Source of the DNA: Alphaproteobacteria bacterium
GTDB taxonomy: Bacteria > Pseudomonadota > Alphaproteobacteria > RF32 > CAG-239
Assembly (NCBI GenBank): GCA_017480745.1
Contig: JAFUSA010000028.1
Span: 1-48,151 of the forward strand
Direction: 5' to 3'
DNA: 48,151 nt
The position numbers and the translations under genes are program-made. Below, one piece after another: positions 25,101-34,100 of this stretch; the first letter of the stretch is position 1; the number at the start of each line of letters is the position of its first letter. The notes beneath the pieces were generated by a model, which saw nothing but the letters and a program-made list of their open reading frames with translations, was not told the origin of the DNA and did not search any database.

Positions 25101-28100
25101 ACCTTTGGCGTTCAGAATTATGTTGTTTGCCGAAATAACATTACCACTACTCTTAGTTGTAATGCTACCATTTAGGGAAGTAATATTAACATCACCGGTC
25201 AATGCACTGATGTTGCTATTCATTACAATATTGCTTTTTGAGGCAACATTTATCTCCGGCTTATCAAAACCTTGGAAGTTAACGGTAATTGCATTGGCTT
25301 TAACTCCGTATTTCGGACTTTGATAGTAATATCTTGTTTCATACTTTTTACCGCAGAAAAGTTCCACAATCCATGAACGTTCAACATAAACCTGATATGA
25401 TACTGTTTTACCCTGCTCTGTGATCATATAAGCATCAGTTCCAGGGGTATAAGTTGTCGAATAAACATTTGCCCCGTCATCTCTGACGGAAGAAGATATG
25501 GCTCCCCAAGAACCATTACCCTCTGTAATATTTGTTGCTGTTGTGATAATTTGCCCATTTTCACCAACTTGTGCAGTATATGTACCGGCATGTTCTGCCA
25601 AATATTCTGGTGTTAAACTTTCTTGCGTTATTGTATCATACGTTGTGTCAGCACCTGATGCAAACTTAAAGTCGTTGATGGTCAACACACCTTGAACTTT
25701 ATTATCGGCATTCAATGCGCTGGTTACCAAATCGTAATGCGAATTGTTAACCACATCTATGTGTCCATAGCCGTTAACCAAAACTATTTTTCCGTTGTTG
25801 CTGTCGCTGACTATGTTACCTGTCAAAGTAATATTTCCTCCGCCGATATTAGCTTTGAATAAGTATATTTCGCCTTTGATATTACCATCGGCATCAACAA
25901 CAGCGTTACCATCCGAATCAAGTTGCGGCTTAAAATAGGTCTTAACCTTTTGAATGGAATTCAGGGTATCCGTGTAATCAAGCAACGACAAATAGTAGTA
26001 TCCATCCGTCATTTCGCTTGGTTTCATTTCTGTTTTTTCACCGCCTACGATTTGATAATACTTACCATCTTCCAACGTAATTGAAAATTCAGGGATTTCG
26101 ATATTTTTAATCTCGCTTCCGCTTTGAATGAGACCGTTAATATTGATTGTCTTAGCAGCATAATTGATATCGCCTCCGGCAACTATCGGACCGGTATTTT
26201 TTTCATTTGGCTCATAAACTTGACTAAGCTCTCCGTTCGGTGCTTTCATATACAAATCTTTGGCAGTAATTGAGGCTTCTGAAAGAATACTGCCCGTATA
26301 GTTAGTTATATCAACAACACCATTAACGTTTTCAACATTACCTTTCAGCCAAATATCCCCTGATTCTCCTTCAAAATTAATGGTCGGATCAGTCGCATCA
26401 ACATGGTTGGTAATGGTGATTTTTGAATTATAATTTGGATTAACAATTGTCTTTGTTACAGATGAAACATCTAAGGCATTGATATGAATATCTCCGTCAA
26501 GATTCCTGTCAATAATTAAATCACCGTATTGAACCGCATTCACGCTGTTGTTGTCGACGGTAATGGTAAATGTATTGCCAGGAGCCGTAACAGAACCTGA
26601 TCCTGATAAAATACCTGTATTGACATTGGTTTCACCGGAATGAATTTTAATATTATCTACGGTCATAACGTAAATATCAATTGTTGTTCCAGCCTGTTTT
26701 TGAGCTTCAAGCTTGTCAATCTCTGCCTGCAACATTGTAATTTCATTCAAGTGCTTGTTTTCGACTATATTTTTCTGATTTTCAGCAGCAGTTTTATTTT
26801 CTCCGGCTAAAGCTATTGCCTCATTATACGTCGTAATCGTATTGTTATTTTCTTTTATTTTTTGATTTAATTGGGCAACAGTCGAAGACGGTTTTGCATT
26901 ATTTAATGCAGTTTTAGCTGCTGTAATTGCTTCAGAGTTACCATCATTTAATGCTGTTACAAGATTCTTAATTACTCCAATTGCAGAATCGGCATATTTA
27001 GCGGCAAAATCGGTTGCATTAATGTCAACAATTGCGTTTAATATCGTTATACTGTCCTGATACTCGATATTTTGGTTTTCTAACGTTGTCTTAGCTATCG
27101 TATTATCTGTTATCGTTTTTTGATAACCGGCAATCAACTTATCTTGCTCTGTTACAAAATCTTGATATTCAGCATTAGCATTATTTATACTGTTTTGGTA
27201 AATTGCAATATCGGTATCAATATCCGCTGATGTAATTTCACCAACTTTCAGCATACCTAAAACATTCACACCGTCAGCTTTATAACCGTCTTTATTAATG
27301 GTAAGCTTTCTATTGGCACCCAAACCGCTCTCAACCGCTCCATTGATAGTAATTCTTGATGAGTTTTTATTTTCGGTATGTGTATTGCCTTTGCCTTTAT
27401 ACGGAATTCCCCATAATTGGTAAGCAATGGCATCTCGTGTGGCACTGAGCTTTTGTGTTGAGCTCCATGCTGTCAAATTCATTGCATCATAAGATTTAAC
27501 TTGTGCACCTGATTGAATATCAATTGAAGCTTCGGAATCATTATTATAAGCATAAGAATCACCGGAAATAACACTTGCTAAACCGCGTGTTCTTTCATAA
27601 ATATGTGCGGTCAGGCTCTTATTGCTCAAGGCGTTGATACTGGTGTTTCTGCCGCTTTTTGACTTAACATTACCGGAAATAACGACATCGGCATGTTGTT
27701 TAGAACTCTGAGCTATACTATCGCCACCGGTACCAGCAACACCACCATAGGATTCCACATTGGATTTAGTATAAATCTCAACATCATTTCTGGCAACATA
27801 ATTAATGTCGTCATCATAATTTGAAACTTCTTTATTAGTAATTTCTGTTTTGGCATTGGCCGTCAAATAAACAATCGAATCCGTATCCGCGCCGACAATA
27901 CCACCATGTGCATATAAATCGGCTTTTTCGCTTATATCGGCAATATTATACGCACTAACATCAACACGGCCGTTTCCGAAATTACCTCTAACTTCAGCAT
28001 AATTACCACCCAATTTGGCAGTTGTATTCATCGTCAAAGTGTCTTTAATCGACCCGCCGGCACCGCTTACCAGTCCGCCGGCACCACCGTATAAATCATA

Positions 28101-31100
28101 ACCGGATACAGACGCTTTGTTAATTTCATTCACGGCTTTCACTACTAAATTTTTACTCGAATTAATATCGGCAAAAGATTCAGCATCAACCGTGGAATCT
28201 ACATGGTTTCTAATAAATGGTATTGCTGCTCCGACAACACCGTATGCCGAACCATCAATATATCCCTTGTATTGACTAAGGGTAGTTGTTTGCACCGTAT
28301 AACCACCATCAGTTGTCGTTATCCGGTAGTTTTTGCCAATATACCCCTCATTAGAGGAAGTTATATCTGTTGCTGCTTCTGAGCCGGAAATACCAACTGC
28401 GGCACCTGCACCGGCCGTGGTTATTGCTTCAGCCTTGTTGTTGACAGTAGATGAAGCTTCAAAAGCTTTTGCCATTATGCTACTTGCTACATCTGCATCA
28501 GCAATTTTCACACCTGAAATTTGCTTAATATCAGCATAGGATGTCGCTCCACCGGCACTCACTCCGCCATAGGCACGCCCCTGTGCATCTGCATTGGATA
28601 CATTTTTGGCTTCTGAAGTCAGAGCAACATCACCATTAGCATTAACGATGAAGTTTTTGCCGATGTTAATGGTTGAATCTTTACCCGTGGTCGCTGTTGA
28701 ATCTGCACCGGAACCGCTCACAACACCACCTGTTGTAGCAGTAGATTTGGCATAAGCATCTTCATTTGTTTCGGTTGATATGTTGATGCTTGCTTCGGTT
28801 ATGAACGGATTATCGTTTTTATCTTTTATTGATTCTCCTGTACCAACAAGCGTAACATCATCACCAATATCAATTCTGGTTTTGCCGATACTGTCCGCTC
28901 TGGCTACGGATACACCGACCGCACCGGTAAAACTTCCGGCATAAGCATCGGCAATCGCATCAATATTTGACGCAGATGAAGTTGTGATATCTATACCGTT
29001 CTTTGTTTTAACTAATGTTTCTTCATTAACATATGTGTTTGTCGTTTTATCTGAATTAATAATAGCCGCACTGCCTGAACCGCCGAATGTTGTTCCACCC
29101 GCTGCCGCTATGGTATTAACATTTTGTGTATCTTGCGAATTTGCACTCAAATTCAAAATGTCGGCATCAATAACCACATTGTTGGAAATAAACGAATTTG
29201 TCGTTGTGTCATCATTAGATACCGCAACAGATACACCAACACTGACAGCTCCACCGGTATAACCAGATGTTTCAAGATTAACATTGTCAATATTTTCAGC
29301 ATTAATACTCAAGTTATCAGCTTTAACACTTGAAAGTGTATCTATAAACGCAGATGTTGTACCATTTCTCCCTTCGGCAGAACCCGTAATAGATGAGCCG
29401 GAATTCGCGGATTTTGCAAACAAATCATCAACTGCTCCATCCATTGTCTTAATTCTGGAATCATCGTTCACTTTATTTTCGATTTTTGATAAAGCATCGC
29501 CGTAAGCGCTATTGTATGCCGAATTTGCACCGGAATTCTTGGCACCGGCATTGCTTACCATTTCATCTGCCTGCTTTTTGGCAGTGTTCAAAATTTCCTT
29601 ATCTGCATCCGTTAAGTCATTGCTTAAAGCATTATCTTTCTTTTGACCGATGGTAGAATATAAAACACCGCCTGATAAGGCAACAACTCCTCCACTGACA
29701 ATCGTTGCATCGCCATCAACTTTTTCATTGCTTTGAGCCAAAATACTGATATCAGCGCCTGCCGCATCAATATTTGACGATGCACCTAAATATGCCAACA
29801 CTGTGTTATTAATTGAACTATAACCAACAGAAGCCCCCAAACCAACAAGTCCGGCACCACCCGAGCCGATATTCTCGAAAATGTGTGTTGTGTCTATAGC
29901 TTCAATATCAATGCTGCCGTCCTTAGCCATTTTAAGAGTACTATTATTACCCACATAAGCTGCAACTTTATCTTCAACGCTGTTATACATAACTGTTCCG
30001 GCAACACCGGCATAAAGTCCGGCTGCACCGGCAATCGCCAACAACTTACTGTCTTCTTTTCCTAAACTGTTGGTAGAGTGTGCATTTATCACTACATCAG
30101 TTGAATTAATTTCAACATTATTGCCTGTGTATGCTTCGACTGTGTTTTTGAACTTATTCACTCCGACTGTTGCACCAACACCGGCTGCCGATGCACCTAT
30201 TGCAGCAGCACCGATATATGCTCTTAAAGCCGTTTCATTTTCAGCCACCACCGAAACTCCGGTGGTGAAGGAATTTGCTTCGTCATCCGAATATATTTTA
30301 GCATTATCTTCTATATAAGCCTTAACGGTGGTTTCCACTATATTAGCCAATGCTGTTCCGCTGACGGCGGCCGTTCCTGCTGCTGAAAAACCGGCAACAA
30401 ATATACCATCAAAATTTTGCTTGTCTTTTGCATGAACAACAATATCATCTACTTTAATATCACCACCGATATAAGCCTGAATTGTGCTGGTTACAGAATT
30501 GACTTCAACAGTTGCGCCCACGCCGGCAGTTCCGCCTCCGGCAAGCACGCCTGAATAAGAATTATTGAATGTAACAGTATCAGTTGCCTCTATAGTTGCA
30601 ACATTACCTTCAAGATTTCCTGTTGCATAAGCCATTACATTATTATTTATAAGGTTAACGTTTTCAACACCTGCAACACCGGCTGTTCCGCCTGCGGCAC
30701 CCGAGACGGTTGAGAAACTGTATATGCTGTTAGCATTAGCCTTAATTTCAAGTTCATTAAATTTTGCACTTACCCCCGAGGCTTTTGATTCTTCCGTATA
30801 TTTTATAATATCATTAACAGCCGATAAACCGACACCGGCACTACCACCAACGCCGAGTGAACCGGAAATTGTTTGCATATTTGCCGTTGCCTCAGCATCA
30901 GAATAAATCGTACTGCCTGCATCCAAATTTGAATTTATATAACCTGCTATTAAATCCGATGTAATAACATTTGTATTAACCACACCAGAGCCACCGAATG
31001 TTCCGGAACCGGCACCGGCCACAACCGTAGTGAAAAAATTATCTGTTTCAGTTGCGCTTGCGCTGATGTTACGTGTTGCCTTAATTTTTGTATCTTCTGC

Positions 31101-34100
31101 ATAAGCTTCAACATCTTTATCAATAATAATTGTGTTCACGGTTGCACCTATGCCGACACTTCCTGTGCTGACACTTGCCGCACCGTCTATGGCAAATATA
31201 TTATCTTTTCCGCTCGCTGCTATCAAAACATCGTTACTTGCGTTAATGCCATCTTCACCTTTTTTACCCTTGATATGTGCATCGGCAGTGCTGCTCAATA
31301 TCATTGTGGCAATAACACCTTCAACAGTTACATCTTGCGAAAATCCGCCGGCAACAGTAATAAACGGCGCATCTGTGCTACCGATTGTTTCATTGGCAAT
31401 TGCACTGACAAGAACATCTTTTAGAGCTTCAATTTTTGAACTTTCTGTAAACGCCTTAACTTCGTTATCTATAACACCGGTTACCACCGAAGCACCTAAA
31501 GCAGCATTATATAAAGATATACCTGCCGAACCGGTGCCACCGGTAATATCCGTAGTGCCTGAGGCGACAACTTTAACATTGGAAGATTCTGATTTAACGT
31601 CCGAATCAGTAATATACGCATCCGTATCAGAGGCCATAACCATCGTATTTATCGAACCTGAGGCTGATATGCCGTCTGATGCTGCAAAACCAACTGATAT
31701 AGACATGATATCTTCATCTGCTTCTGCCGTAACGTCAATATCTCCTTTAGCTTCAACCTTTGCACCGCTAATACCGGCTGTTGTATCACTGTTGTCAACA
31801 ACCGTATTGATGGCGGCACCCAACGCACTGTCATTAACCGATATGCTAACTGCACCGTTGATTGTTTCTATATCAATATCATTTTTTGATTTGATATTGA
31901 TGTTACCGTTCTGACTTTCGACTTTTCTGTCGTCAGTTTCCGATAAGATATAAGTATTAACATCCGCCGAATTGACTACCGAACTGGCCGCACCCGAGGC
32001 TGCAAAGCCCTTACCTCCTGAGCCGGCAAAAATAATGCTCAAGCTGTCAATATCCATATTTGAGCTCATATTTATGTCATTTTGCGTCGTAATAGTAGAA
32101 TTTTTGATGTATGTGTTAATATCATTATCAATAACACCTACATACAAAGAACCTCCGATTGATTGTCCTTTCAAATTCAAAGTAGCCACACCGGTGACGG
32201 ATAAGCTATCAAAAAGGGCATCAGAATCCATCGTTAACTTGTTTGAATTTATGGTAGAACCTTCAATATAGCTGTTTTGTACCGCGCTATTGACGGCAAT
32301 GGCAACAGCACCTGAAATAGCATTTTCTCCTTTAGAAATTGCACCGGCCGCCGTCACAGCAAGATAATCGTATCCGGAATCATTATCAAGTAAGATATTT
32401 CCGTTCGTTTCTACGATTGAATTTTTAATATAAGAGTTTATCTCATCACCAATACCATCAACTCTGATGGACGCATCAGCTGAATTTCCATCACCATATG
32501 CAACGGTTCCGACAATTGCCAAGTCATCAAATGTGCTTGAAGCAACAACGTTTATATTGGCATTTTTATTTTCTCTGCCCGCTATCTGGTTGATTTGTGA
32601 ATTTTCAATATAAGCTTTTTCTTCATTGATTGATACGTATGCACCAAGAGTTCCAGAGTATGCCGAATCGCTTGTCGAAACTGCGCCTGCCACATCTACC
32701 GTAATTAAATTTGTTTCATTAGTGGCTTTGACGCTTAATTCTTTACCGGCATTAACGTCTGCTCCTTTAATATAAGCACTGATTTTATTTAAGGCAATAT
32801 CACCATCCAATGTTCCGCCTTTTGCCCCGCCGCTGTCAGAGCCACCGGCTTGTATCGATACCGAGCCGACACCTTTTATAATACGACTCTCAACACCGGC
32901 TGTTACATTAACCGACTGGTTGGCATTATCTGTATTTGTATTGATTTTAGCACCTTCTTTAATCGCCGCAGTTACTGTATTGCTCTGCAAATCAAGTGAA
33001 ATATTGCCGGCAACGGATCTATCTTCACCTTGTGCAATACCTGCCGAACCGGCAAAGAGTTTCAAATCTTCTTTGGCATTAACATTGATGTTACCTAAAG
33101 CATCAACAACAGCGTTGCCGATATATGCCTCAACCTCATTTTGCGTCCACTGACCGATAAAAGCTCCGCCCATACCTGATTTTCCATGAATAGCCATCGC
33201 AACGGCACCATTAATCAGCATATCCTCAGAAGTTGCTTCAACTTTAACATCATTACCGGCCACAACATGGGCTTCATCAGCAATATAGGCTTTAACTGCC
33301 GCCTCGGAAACACTGACGGACAACATACCTGCTTTGGAGGCTGTTTGTTTATCCGGATTTAAGGCTCTGGTAAAATCATAGTCGGAATTTGCCAAGGCTT
33401 CATTACCATTTCGGGCATTCCACATTGAGCGGAAAAATCTGAAATATTTGGTGTTATCAGCTTGTAGCATATCAGCCTTATTCAAAAGCTTATTAGCCTC
33501 ATCCATATTCATCTGACGCTGTTCATCAGATATATTTCCATATCTTGGTGTATCTGTACCTGACTTCGCATAACCAAGATTAAGCGCACCATTGATAAAC
33601 AGTTTATCATAATCAGCATCAACAATTACATTGCGTGCAGCATTGACATTGCCGGCAATATAAGCTAATGCTTCGTCATCGGCATAGTTTACGGAAATAC
33701 CGATGCCTTTTGCATCTTGAGCCGCTGTAAAGCCAAAATTAGCATTGATATGGGTTAAATCTTTGTCGGCATTTACTATAACATCTCTGCCGTTGATAGC
33801 ATTGGTAACATTTGAAGATTTAACAGCGGCTTCAACTTTTCCGCCATCGATGGCGGAAATGGAAATTGCACCGGCTAAACCAGATTCATCTGCCGCACCA
33901 TTGGCAATAGCCACATTGATATCATCTGTTTCATCTAAAGCTTTAACAATAACATCACCGCGCGTTTTTTCTTCTTCGGTCGCAACCGTAACATTTTGAC
34001 CAATATTTGCTATCGTTTCCGGACTGCCCCATTGGAAAGACAATGCACCGCCCTTGGAATCACCATCGCGTGCCGACGTGCCGCCTAAACCGCTGGTAAT

